This document shows, one piece after another, positions 1 to 11,491 of a stretch of DNA of 64,000 nt. Position numbers and translations under genes: made by a program. Below the pieces are notes generated by a model. That model saw nothing but the letters and a program-made list of their open reading frames with translations, was not told the DNA's origin and did no database searches. The stretch is from Jaminaea rosea. Lineage: Eukaryota > Basidiomycota > Exobasidiomycetes > Microstromatales. Location: assembly GCF_003144245.1 (NCBI RefSeq), contig NW_020289977.1:186001-250000 (forward strand), written 5' to 3'. Numbering within the stretch: position 1 is the stretch's first letter; each line of letters starts with the position of its first letter.

Positions 1-3000
1 TCGAGAGGCTGAGCCAATGCGACGCACTCTGTCTTGCCGCCACTGCGTCACTATCTAGCCCGCCAGACGCAGCCGCAGACGTTCCCCTCCATCCTCCTGG
101 CCCGCTCGGATGAGGTGAGACCATTGGCGAGGCGGGCGAGGAGGACCTGCCTCGCCCCATGGACCCGATGGTAGGCGTGGCAGGGGCGGATGCTCCACCT
201 GCTGCGAAATTGTAGGAGCCGTACCATGATGAGGAGGGAAAGAGGGTGCTGTGCGTGCCTGCGCTGGTGGACGTAGGGGACATGAGACCACTGCCACTCC
301 CGCTGCTGCTGGTGCTTGTACCGAGCGTACGCGTTGGAGCACCCAAAGGTGGCGATGTGGGACTTGATCTTGCTCCTCCGTTGCGGAATGACGAGCTGGT
401 CTGGTGTGCCATCCACGTCGGCGTCGTAGCGGCCGAAGCTGAGCCGCCCTGCTGCGGCAACCCCGCTGGCGTGCTCGGGCTCGAAGAGGAAGTTCGCGGC
501 GAGAAATAGCAGTCCGGCTCTGCAATGACCACGCTGTTCCCAGGTGGAGCAGGGGGTGCATCGCCCGCGACGCTCCAGTAGTTGGGGAGGGAGAGCCAGA
601 TATCCGATGTACGCGAGTGATTGATGGCGATCGGACATTCAATGACTATATCATAGAGCTTGGGCTTGAGAGCTTCACCGGTGCCGGCTTTGGCTTTGCT
701 GGCGCTCGTCGAGGATCCGTCTGCTTTCTCGACCCGGAAGGTGAGGCGAAGGAGGTGGTGCACCGCGATGCTCGACTTTGCATGATCCGTGCTCAAGTTG
801 ATGCGCGTGCCTGCTCCGGGAAGCTGAAGATCAATGCTAAGCTCCCAAGGCCCGGCCGGGTCGAGCAGTGAAGCGAGAGCGTCCTGCTCCGCCTCCTCAT
901 CATCGCTGTCCATCACTGCGATCCGATCGATGGGGTTGCTAGACGGTCCAGCAATGGCGGAGAGCTGCGCTGCTGCCTCAGTGCGGCGACGGCGTGCGTC
1001 GGCGGGCATGTGGAACTCGCTGGCCGCGATGGCGTAGTCAGCCAGCACGCTACTCCTCAGCGCGTTGGGCTCGTCGGAGATGATGGGTACTAGGGGCTTG
1101 CCGTCGGGGCCCATGAGCTTGAGTAAGGTCCATCGTCGCGGCGTTTCGTGGCGGGCAACCTTTCTGCCCTTGGCGTAATAGTGCGTCTTCTCCTCCAACA
1201 CGGCGGTGAGACGCCAGAGCCTGACTTTCTCGCCCAGCGGGATGAACTTGATCCAGAGCGGGATCTTGGAGCCGCAAGCAAAGGAGCGTCCACTGACGAA
1301 TACGCGGTACGTAAGGGCGTCCTCCCAAGTCCGCTCAACGACGATGGCTTCCGTCTCTTCAGTCCCTTCCTCGTCAGGCGCGTGAACCATGACTACCTCG
1401 CGCTCGCAGGAGAGGTTAGGGGTGAGTGGACCTGAGCGTTTGACGACGGCTTTGAGGGTATAGGTGTTGCGTCCGAAATCAGCATAAAGGGTCGGCGGGA
1501 GATTGGCGGGAAGAGGAAGGGAGATGCTGTACGTGTAGGTGCCCTTCTTGAATTCACGCCAGTCGCAGGGAGGCTGGTTGAGTGACGGGGTGGGGTGAGG
1601 CTCGGTGTCGCCCGGTGCACCGCCTCCTGCGGTCGGTGCTCCTGATCCTTCCCTTCGACCCGAAGAGCTCGTCGGCCGTGAATTGCCACTAGGCGAAGGC
1701 GAAGAGCCATGCTTGCCGTGCCAGCTTCCGCTTCCTTCTCCGCCCTTGCGACCCGACCCTGCCAAGAGCTGCTTCAGACTCTTCTTGGCTAGCGTGGGGC
1801 TACGCAACCCGTCTGGAGTCGCCTTGCCCTTGCCTTTGTCTTTGCTACTGCTCTTCGCTGGGGGGTTGCCGTCCTTGTCGGCTACGACGGAGGGGAGGGC
1901 TTCGAGGGCTTGGGTCAGTCGATCGAGCGAAGGGCGGCGTGAGTGGGGCGCCGAAGACGGCAAAGTCGCACCATCGGGCGAAGCCGAAACCATGTCGCTT
2001 GGGGGCCACTGCGTAGCATTGATGACATGGGGGCCGCTCATGCCTCGCGGACGGCCCCTGGACTCGTCTTCAGGAGGTGGAACGATCTCGTCTGGCGGGC
2101 CAAAGCGGACGACGTGCTGCGATGATGACGTCGGGACAGTAGGTGATGGAGGAACAGATGGGCTCCTCGAGGAAGAGTGTCCTGCCGCTGTTGCTGGTAT
2201 CGTCGTTGCAGCACCGTTGGTGGCTTCGCGGCGGTGCAGGATGGAGCGGCCGTGAGGCCCTGCGGCAGGACGCGACTGAGGAGGTAGAGTTGGCGTAAAT
2301 GCAGCAGTGACGAGATTGTTGTGCGTGGGTGATGCATTGGCTGATTGGTTGAAATAGCCAGCCGAGGGAGACGTGGATGCTGTCGCAGGAGGCGTGTCAA
2401 TCTGCTCGTAGTCTGGGGGTGGGTCGTGGGGAGCCAGCTGCTGTTGGCTGCCACGATCGCCGACGCTTCGTGGCAACGTCATTGAGTTGCGCGCCGGCGT
2501 GTTCGACCCCGAAGGCGTCGCCGGAATGCTGTTGCTCCCCGATGGCTGCCTGCGGTCAGAACTCTTCTGCCTCTTGCCTTCCCTCTCCCTCGATTTGCTG
2601 CTACTACCAGACCTGCCGCTCCCAGTCATCTCTCGCAGCGTAGGTGGGAGAATGGCTGAACCAGCCTTGGCCGCCGCTTTGCCCACGCTCTTTGCCATCT
2701 TGGCAGCCGCTTCACGTGCCTCTCGCTCGCGGTCGCTGCGGCTCGGGCCAGATGAGGATGTATGCTGGTGGTCGGCCATATTCCAGTCAAGGTCGTCTTG
2801 GTCTCCAAAGCCTATACCAGGGCCCATGCTGTGTGCGCGGCGGAGTGGCGGCGCCAGTGGCGCGTCATTAGCGCGGGCGTCGAAGAGGGTGACTTGCTGC
2901 TTGATGATTTGCGAGACTTCGGCCAGCTCGATGCGATTGTTGCCAATGCCTAAGCGTGGGGATGCAGGATGATCAGTTTTCGTGACCTCTGAATAGCGGG

Positions 3001-3245
3001 TCGTCTCCTTTTCCCTCACCTTCTGGCCAATCAGTACGTCCTTCACCAAACAGCGTCAGCTCGACGCTCTTGACGCGCGTAGGTTTGGGCAAGTAGACGG
3101 TTACGAGTCCACGCAATTGGCTCGGCGCCGACTCATGATGAATCGTGCTGGTATGACGACGTCCTCGTGCCTCGCCGGATGCAGACTGGCCTCGTAGGTA
3201 GGCGACGGGCTCAAAGAGAGTGATGGAGACGGATGGTCCTGGCAT
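1..3245 (-). CDS. Alpha-arrestin (ART/Rod1-like), 3' end outside the window
   Basis: Probable ubiquitin-ligase adaptor that directs plasma-membrane transporters to endocytosis. Exon 1 is 3245-3020, the intron is 3019-2950 (GTGAGG...TTAG), and exon 2 is open from 2949 to the window edge, so about 1058 residues are visible and the C-terminus is missing. The N-terminus has the arrestin edge strand (FEPVAYLRG) and a strand ending RTDWPEG. The arrestin N fold resumes near residue 536 (WREFKKGTYTYSISLPLP), and an arrestin C domain follows at about 771-850, ending in KLYDIVIECPI. Between the two halves of the N domain lie roughly 430 Ser/Pro-rich residues containing DPPPDYEQ (about 2408-2419), a PPxY motif of the kind bound by Rsp5/Nedd4 WW domains. 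The start was chosen because the arrestin strand begins right after it. Family assignment is firm; the cargo is unknown. Confidence 0.88.
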
Positions 3246-4069
3246 CGTGGCGATGAGCTAGGCAGGTCGCGAGGCTGAGCACAAGGAGATGAAAGGGCCT
3301 GCCTACTGATCGAGCAGCTTCCTCGCGGCTCCTCTTGGTCAAGCGAGCAGAGGGGGGCTACGATGATCTGGTCTTGGCCATCCTCGCGATGAATGAGTAG
3401 GGACGAGCTGAGAAGTGAGGAGTACGGAGCCAAGGAGGAGGCGCAGCGCAGCTGAGCCACCTTGCAAAGGATCCGTCGATCAAGTCAGGCTGCATCCAGA
3501 GGCGGCCTAACCCAACACCCACGGGTCCTCGCTGCTCCGCGGGCGCCTCAACTCGAGAAGCTGCCAGGGCCAGCGTCAGTCAGTCTCAGCTGGGCGGGAG
3601 CGCGGGAGCGCGGGCCTGCGTCTGCGCGTGTGTGTGTGTGGCTTCGATCGGAAGGACAGAAAGCGGGGAGGGGCGCTCGACGACGAGGGCAGAGCAAGCA
3701 GAGTGTGAGAGCGAGGGCGGGCGCAGATAGGCTACGGATTCACATTGATGGGACGCAGCAACGTCCATTGCCCAGAGCCTGAGAATTTCGGGCCTCAGCT
3801 GGGTAGGGCAGGTGGTAGCGGGCAGCCGTGGCGGGTAACGATGGTTGTATATTGACAGAGGCGCAGAGAGGAGGCATGAAGGCGTCAGGGAAGAAGGGAA
3901 GCGCAAGGTAGGAAGGAGGGAGAGGCCGGCTTCAAAGAACCACGAGGAGCGAGCAAAGAGGCTGAATGCTGCAAAGCTTCCTCGACGCCGGCCCACTGAC
4001 AGGCATGAACAGTCGCCTCTCCCTTGATTTGACGACTCTCCCTGCATACAGAGAAAGTCTGCCTCGTCC
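3246..4069. other. Intergenic, arrestin 5' side and YPT6 3' side
   Basis: No supported gene. It holds a short GT repeat near 3629-3640, a duplicated GGGAGCGC block near 3595-3616 and a TATA-like TGTATATTGACA near 3846. Open frames here show no family resemblance and no splice logic. Confidence 0.5.
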
Positions 4070-5121
<1,052 letters not shown>

Positions 5122-5767
5122 GTTGGACAGGAGGAGTGCAGGCTACGGAGGGGGAGCAGCAGGACTGAGCTGGCAGTGAAGGCTCACAAGGCTGACGTCG
5201 ATGAGCTTTGAGACGACTATTGGGAGACTGTGCTTGTCGGGCTTGCTGAATGACGATGAGAAGTAGGATGGCAACCTCACGGCCTTTACACTGCGAGGAC
5301 AATGTCCCGCCTCGCTCTCGTCGCCGCCGCCGCCGCCGCCGCTGCCTGCACCAAATGCGAGTGCGATGCGGAAGCCGGACCTCGAGTCGAGTCGAGTCGA
5401 CACACTCGCTCCGCCCATCCAGCCCGCCGGCTCTTGCCAGCCCGTCCGCCTGCAAGCTCGCAACGCAACACTCAGGGCGCGAGGTTGTGTGTTGAATTAC
5501 AGCCAATTGTTGAAGCCGTGGCGACGAGCAACGAGAGACAGCAAAATGACGACCTCGCCCTCGTTTGAGGTCGGCCAAGCCAAGACGATGGAGATGAAAG
5601 TGGATGCGGACTGGACCTTGACTGCCTACCGCCTGCTCCGTTTCGACCTATCACCCTTTGCCATCTCAGCCCTTGATCGTATCACCACTTCACCTTGACT
5701 TGGCCCAACGATCCTGAGCCAGTGAGTCGCCTTCAAGCTCAACGCAGCCGGCCCGACCTGCCATACA
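5122..5767. promoter_or_regulatory. Divergent promoter region of YPT6 and the gene at 5768
   Basis: A 646-base spacer between two genes transcribed away from each other. It contains a CCG/CGC microsatellite (about 5320-5342) and a GTCGA tandem (about 5387-5401). No TATA box or factor site can be assigned confidently. Confidence 0.4.
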
Positions 5768-7792
5768 ATGCCCTCTTTTGCCAGCTTGCTGCCCTCTACA
5801 CCCATCTTCGAAGACATCCTCCTTCGTCGCCACGCAAACGTCCAGCCCGGCCATCAGCACCAGCAGAGCACCTCTTGGCCTCGCTCCTCGTCTCGACGAC
5901 ATCGCAGGGCAAGAACCTTCTCCTCCGCTGCCCCTCTTCTCTCTCAGCATATCGAGGCTACCAGCTCTCCAACCAAGCGCATGCCTTGGCGCATCGCCAG
6001 AAAGAGGAGGAAGACAGCTAAGAGTCGATCGTCTCTACGCCACCGCTCCTCATTTAGCTCGCCGCCGCGCTCACCACACGGGAACCACTCGACGTCACCG
6101 CTCCCAATGTCGTCCCACGAGGTCACCAAGTCGCCCTTGGCCAAGCTAGGGAAGCGCGTTGCAAAGTGGCGCAGCCGTCGAGAGGCTCTCAGCCTACCAT
6201 CTGGACAGGCAACCAACACTCCTGTACACAAGCGCACAGTCTCGCTGCCTATGCTTGATGACTTCAATGGCGGCGGCGGCGACCCGATGATGCCAGACTC
6301 CTCACTCATTTCGCGCAGAGCCTTTGAGCTCACAGAGACCCTTTCGCCCTTCGAGGATCAACAGTCAGCCAATCAGTCCCCACAGCCTGAGCGTCTCGTC
6401 ATCCCCCGCGTCATCGCCCGTCAAGCAGGGCCAGTTCATCTACCTCAGCAGGGCTTCTATCGAGGGGCGAAAGACCACCGTCACGGGATGGCGCTGACTC
6501 CGATCAGCAGCAGATTGCAGCATCCTCCAAGCCTTCAGAACCTGCTCCCGAGGACCCGACAAGATCAGTATAGCGCAGCTGAGGCGCAACGTCAGCGCCT
6601 GCAGGTGTACAGGATCCCGTCTACGGCTATCATCGCCCCGAGGAAGGTATATGAGCAGCGCCGTCACGCCTCAGAGACTCTCTCTGTGGGCGTTGATCAT
6701 TCGCCCTCCCTCTATTCCGAGATCGCAGGCTTCCCTAGCTCACTTGACGACGACGACGATCGCCATGCGTTCGGCTTCCCACCTCGCAGTCGACGCTGTG
6801 AAGCTACACCACCGCATACACACAGCCAAGCCTTCTCCCTCGGCGCAGCTTCAGCACTGGAGGCCTTCCTTGCCTCAACGGCATCGCATGCGAGCTTTGA
6901 TGTGGGCAATGGGATGACGAGGACCTCCTCCGAGGCCATGCCCACAGCGTGGCAGCACTTCTCCGCCGATGACGATGGCGAACAGGAGATTCGAGTTGCC
7001 AAGGAAGACCATACCAAGGCGAGAGAGACCAGTGGCACGAGGCAGCCGACGACCAGCGCATCTGCCAACAGCGGCGTGAAGATCACGAAGACGATCACTA
7101 CCACCTCGACCCGTGCTCCAAGCCTACGCAAGGTACCCAGCACGACGCCTGAGCAGCAACACCTCAGACCGGAAGATCCCTTCTCCCTAGACGAAAGCAC
7201 CATGACCTTCTGGCTCGAAAGCGAGCGCAGCTTAGCCAGCATCGAGGCGCCTGCACCCACCCTCGCCTCCGCCGATCCCTTTGACACGTCCTTTCAATCA
7301 ACGCAGCATTCCAGGCGACTACGACGTCGCCCGCTCTCACCCGTTCATTCGCAATACTCGTGGGTCGCAGTCTACACCTCCGGCTCGGATGAAGGCCGTG
7401 CCTCTCGCTCGGATCTGTCGGCTAGCCTGTCCCACCTCGACGGACAGGAGCGCGAGCGAGAGGACGAAGGCGAAGAGTCACGCCTCGCGCGTCACATCCT
7501 CTGCCATTGGTCCCCTACGCAAGACCACAGTGTCAGTACCTTTGCGAGTAACACCGGGCGCAGCAGCGTGAGCGCCAACAGCCCCCGCATCCCAGACCGA
7601 AGGAGCAGCATCTGTACCGCACCTGCGCCTACGCCCGTGGGTTCGTTCAACGATCCTCGCGGCAGCGTGAGCGGCGAACCGGATGAGTCCTTCGCTGCCG
7701 GTGATAGAAGAGTAAGCTACTGGTGCCCGACCCAGGATGTCCTCGAGGACTATCTGAATGAGTCGCAGAGGGCCATCCTGATCGATCGCTAG
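5768..7792 (+). CDS. Uncharacterised Ser-rich protein, 674 aa
   Basis: Single-exon frame of 674 codons that I do not recognise. It is low in hydrophobic stretches and rich in Ser, Pro and Arg, with a basic patch MPWRIARKRRKTAKSR near residue 74 that could serve as a nuclear signal. A short Asp run precedes RHAFGF. The C-terminal third has aromatic islands in otherwise disordered sequence: TFWLESERS (Trp482), QYSWVAVYTSGSD, HWSPTQD (Trp581) and YWCPTQD (Trp652). The last two share W-x-P-T-Q-D, which suggests a duplicated short linear motif. An ATG opens the frame, but a later Met, such as that at residue 74, may be the true start. There is no signal peptide or membrane segment. The coding call rests on length, codon pattern and a clean stop. 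Confidence 0.7.
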   Translation: MPSFASLLPSTPIFEDILLRRHANVQPGHQHQQSTSWPRSSSRRHRRARTFSSAAPLLSQHIEATSSPTKRMPWRIARKRRKTAKSRSSLRHRSSFSSPPRSPHGNHSTSPLPMSSHEVTKSPLAKLGKRVAKWRSRREALSLPSGQATNTPVHKRTVSLPMLDDFNGGGGDPMMPDSSLISRRAFELTETLSPFEDQQSANQSPQPERLVIPRVIARQAGPVHLPQQGFYRGAKDHRHGMALTPISSRLQHPPSLQNLLPRTRQDQYSAAEAQRQRLQVYRIPSTAIIAPRKVYEQRRHASETLSVGVDHSPSLYSEIAGFPSSLDDDDDRHAFGFPPRSRRCEATPPHTHSQAFSLGAASALEAFLASTASHASFDVGNGMTRTSSEAMPTAWQHFSADDDGEQEIRVAKEDHTKARETSGTRQPTTSASANSGVKITKTITTTSTRAPSLRKVPSTTPEQQHLRPEDPFSLDESTMTFWLESERSLASIEAPAPTLASADPFDTSFQSTQHSRRLRRRPLSPVHSQYSWVAVYTSGSDEGRASRSDLSASLSHLDGQEREREDEGEESRLARHILCHWSPTQDHSVSTFASNTGRSSVSANSPRIPDRRSSICTAPAPTPVGSFNDPRGSVSGEPDESFAAGDRRVSYWCPTQDVLEDYLNESQRAILIDR

Positions 7793-8306
7793 GCTGCGAG
7801 CCAAACGGTCGAGGCTTCAATTGTAACACACCACCACACGCCACTTTCTTTCCTTGTCTAGATTCGCTGCCCCATCCTTCGCCGTGGCATACACACCCAC
7901 ACGCCGCACACACACGCGCACGCAACTTCATCTATACCCTCTCTCGATCATAGTGTAGCTAGTCAGCAATGCCTCGTTCTTCTCTCAGGTCATGCCCTCA
8001 AAAGCGCGTGTGCTGCCGTGCCAAATGACGTTGGTGATTGCCAAGTGGACTTTTCGTATGTGGGTGAGTGTACAAAGAGAGGCCGAAGCGGACGAGGCGA
8101 GCGTAAGTGAAAGCGATGCTGTGTGAAAGGTGGTGGTAGTGAAGGTTGAGGCGGTGGTAAAGGGGTTTGGGTGGAGGGATGGGAAATGTCTCGCAGCCAG
8201 GGTGCTCCTCCTGCTCGACCCTCATCTCCTCTCGCCGGAGAGTATAAAGTCTCTCCTAGCTAACCAAGTTCCTGTCCTGCCTCGCATGGTCCTCCAATCC
8301 TCCCAC
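7793..8306. other. Convergent 3' intergenic region
   Basis: Lies between the stops of the 674-residue gene and eS7. It contains CA/CG-rich short repeats near 7885-7925. No gene or RNA structure is recognised. Confidence 0.4.
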
Positions 8307-9237
8307 TTAGAGGTCAGCAGCCTTGAACTCAATCGTGACATCCTTGCCAGTCAGCGCCTTGTACGAGCTAGCGAAGGAAGCGACCTTGTGCTCCACGCTG
8401 GTCGAGTCCTTGGCATCGATGAAGACCTTGACGAGCTTGGAGCCATCGACGGCCTGGTGGTAGCGCTTGCCGACAATCTCCGTGGGGTAGACGAGGTCCT
8501 CGAGGATCGAGGCGTGGACCGAGGTGAGGGTGCGCGAACGGGGGCGAGGCTGCTTGCTGCGGCCAGAGCTGCGTCCGGGCTTGGCGAGGATGCGACGCTG
8601 ACCGATGAAGAGGACTTGGCGGTCTGAGAGCTTCTTCTCAAGCTCACGGGTGACCCTGCGTGTCAGGATGAGGTGAAAATGGTCAGCACATAGTCCGAAG
8701 TTGGAAAGTGGTAGGGCTGCCTAATAATCTCCTCTAGCCCCGCCTTCCCATCAAGAGCCCAGCTCCAATGCCATTCTGGCTCGTCTGAATGTCTGCCACA
8801 CCAGACCTCGTCATCATCTTGCTGATGAGCAGCGCCGTGCTTCGCAGTAACTGTGACTGCACCCACCGCCAACGTTGTGCCCTTCAACCGACACCACCTC
8901 TTCGATGCGGGCCAGCTTGCCCGACTTCTTCCCTGAGCCCCGACACTCGTCTCTGCTGCTGCTGCTGCTGGTGGTGGTTGTGCTGCCCCGACGATGCTCA
9001 CCTTCCCTGAATCCTCCTCCAAGCGCTCAACTCTGGCATGGGGACGAAGACGACGATGGCCTTCTTGCCGCCCTTGACATCGACCTCCTTTGCTGCCGAG
9101 ATGTGCAGCGTCCTGAGCTCCGTCTTGAGCTCGTTGACGGCGTTCTCGAGCTCAACGAGGGCGTTGATGACGGTAGACTCGGTCTCGGTGGGCTGAGCGC
9201 CTACTGAGCCGGCGGTGCGGAGGAGCTTCGACGACAT
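8307..9237 (-). CDS. RPS7: 40S ribosomal protein eS7
   Basis: Component of the cytosolic small ribosomal subunit. Exon 1 is 9237-9002 and exon 2 is 8655-8307, joined in phase for 194 residues, the normal length. Exon 1 includes [20 protein letters not shown] and the strand [16 protein letters not shown]. Exon 2 carries [59 protein letters not shown] and the end [11 protein letters not shown], all matching eS7. The 346-base intron (9001-8656) is long compared with most introns here. It has a (CTG)n tract near 8951-8972, and ATGATGA and CTGA boxes on the gene strand, but no convincing snoRNA. The gene is head-to-head with uL30. Confidence 0.96.
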
Positions 9238-9746
9238 GATGATGATGAGGAGGACGGAGTGGTGAGGAGCAAGAGTCGATGATGCTGGCTTTGGCCTTGG
9301 TCGATCTTCGCGTGTGTCCGCGGGCGAGCGGGCGAGTTCACTCTGGCTGGGCTTCCTTGCCTGCCCGCCTGCCTGGCTTGCCTTGCCTCGAGGGCCGCCG
9401 TCGACTCTCTGGCCCTCGTCGAGGTCAAGAATCGATGTGAGAGTGGGCCAGGTTCCGCTCCGAGGCAGCCCGCAGTCAGGCGCGCAATTGGGCCGCACGG
9501 CAGATGAGCAGTGTCCTTTCTCCGGCCGCCCACCCTCGTCGAGCCAATCTGAGAGAGCCACGCGGTCGAGTGAGCGAGCGAATTCAAGTCCCACTCAGAC
9601 AGAGCGAGGGCTAGAGAGACACGGGGCGGCGGCCAAGGTCGAATTCGACTCGACTCGATTCGGGCCCACTGCGAGCCAGAGCATCGAGACTTCTTCGTCG
9701 TCCACACCACCAACGTCACCCCCCCTTCCCTCTTCCTCATCACACA
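9238..9746. promoter_or_regulatory. Bidirectional promoter of eS7 and uL30
   Basis: A 509-base region between two divergently transcribed ribosomal protein genes, so both promoters must lie here. Visible elements are a GACTCGACTCGATTCG tandem near 9648-9662, polypyrimidine runs just before each ATG, and CACACA immediately before the uL30 start. Co-regulation is inferred from the arrangement. Confidence 0.55.
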
Positions 9747-10954
9747 ATGACCGCTACCGTCAAGACCTCGGTCCCTTCAGCAAAGGACGTCCTCGTCCCC
9801 GAGACGCTTCTCAAGAAGAGGCGCTCGGACCAGAAGTCGAGGGAGGAGCGACTGAAGCTCGCCGCTGAGGCCAAGAAGGTGAGCATCTGCGGGAGAGGAG
9901 AGGGACTCAATGAGGGCCCACAGAAGATTATCGAAGAGCGGCGGAGGCATTGAGAGATTGGGGAATCATCGTTGAAGCGGGAAAGTATTGATGGACATGA
10001 GATGGTCGTCAGGCGACACTGCCCCCTCTGCGAGGCTATATGCTGTTCGTGGAGTAGCATGGCAGCCATCGTCGGACGATCACCGGCAGGGATGCACAAC
10101 ATCTTCCTAGTGAATCTGGCTAGTCCTCAGGACGATGCTGTCGACAATTATACCATCTTTCGGGTCTGACGCCGGTCGATCAAGTCGGGACGTAGAGGAG
10201 GCAGGGTTGGGGGAAGCGGTCGGGCTCGTTGGATAGCAGTTGGGACGGGCCATCCTCGCCAATTCACGCCAAATGTGAACACGCTCTTCTGACACATCCC
10301 TCACCTTCATCCTCGCGACTCTCACAGGCCCAGAAGGCTAAGCGCCGCGTCATCTTCAAGCGCGCTGAGCAGTACGTCAAGGAGAACCAGCAGCGCGAGC
10401 GTGAGGAGATCCGTCTCCGCCGAGCAGCCAAGGCCTCTGGCGACTTCTACGTCCCCGCCCAGCCCAAGGTTGCCCTCGTCATCCGTCTGCGTGGTGTCAA
10501 CAACATTGCTCCCAAGCCCCGCAAGATCCTGCAGCTCCTCCGCCTCGTCCAGATCAACAACGCCGTCTTCGTCAAGCTGACCAAGGCCACCAAGCAGATG
10601 CTCCAGCTCGTCGAGCCCTACGTCACCTACGGCGAGCCCTCGGTCGCAACCATCCGCAACTTGATCTACAAGCGCGGATACGCAAAGGTCAACCGCCAGC
10701 GCATTCCCCTCACCTCCAACGCCGTCATCGAGGAGCAGCTCGGCAAGTACGGCATCATCTCCGTCGAGGACCTTGTCCACGAGATTGCCACTGCTGGCCC
10801 CAACTTCAAGTGGGCTAACCAGTTCCTCTGGCAGTTCAAGCTCGCCAACCCCAACGGCGGCTACAAGGGCAAGAAGTTCACGTCCTTCATCGAGGGCGGT
10901 AACACTGGCTCGAGGGAAGGCGACATCAACGCCCTCGTCAAGCGTCAGCTTTAA
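9747..10954 (+). CDS. RPL7: 60S ribosomal protein uL30 (L7)
   Basis: Large-subunit ribosomal protein of the L7/L30e-type uL30 family. Exon 1 is 9747-9878 (44 codons, ending AEAKK) and exon 2 is 10328-10954, joined at phase 0 for 252 residues, typical for eukaryotic L7. Diagnostic segments are [20 protein letters not shown], the uL30 core [60 protein letters not shown] and the end [19 protein letters not shown]. The 449-base intron (9879-10327) has an imperfect hairpin near 10034-10067 (GGCT..ATGCT/AGCAT..AGCC); no snoRNA box set was convincing. Codon use is strongly C-biased at third positions, as expected for a highly expressed gene. Confidence 0.97.
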
Positions 10955-11491
10955 GCGTGTGCCATTGTGCGCACTCTTGACTACGGCGTAATTGATGACG
11001 GTTGTCGTTTGCGGTCCAGCGACGTGTGAAGGCGCAGGAGCTATCCTTTCATCGTCTTGCCGTTTGGCGTGGACCACTCCATCACCCACACTACCTTCTC
11101 ACCTTGGCTGCTCGGGGGACTTGGCGCACCTCTGAGTGGTATCTCTTCTCTCTCACGCATGTACTTCATCACCCTCTTGTCGCCGCGTCTTTTCCGTCTT
11201 CTCGACACATAAAAGCACATTGATTCACTGATGCGATGGCGTGACGTCGAGACCGAACATGGTGTGAGGAGGGTTGACACTGAGGATGACTGAGCGTGCG
11301 ACCCCAAGAGCGAGGCAGTCACAGCTAAAATCGCGATACGACACCCTGACGAGACAACTTCGTCATGCGACAGACTTGAGGCAGAGTACAAATGCTTTGG
11401 GTTCTATGCTGCGGATGCTTCTGAATGCTAATGCGATGGTCTACGGAAATCGATCTACGTGCTGCACTAATTGCGAAATCTCTCTCTTGCC
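10955..11491. other. Convergent 3' intergenic region
   Basis: Between the uL30 stop and the MFS transporter stop. It presumably holds both 3' UTRs. No gene is supported. Confidence 0.4.

Noticed and set aside
8682-8820. C/D-box snoRNA in the eS7 intron
   Set aside because: ATGATGA and CTGA occur in order, but they are too far apart and no terminal stem flanks them.
9990-10170. snoRNA in the uL30 intron
   Set aside because: A hairpin and a loose TGATGG/CTGA pair exist, but neither H/ACA nor C/D criteria are met.
10322-11089. Minus-strand frame of 255 codons
   Set aside because: Exact shadow of uL30 exon 2, which is conserved on the plus strand.
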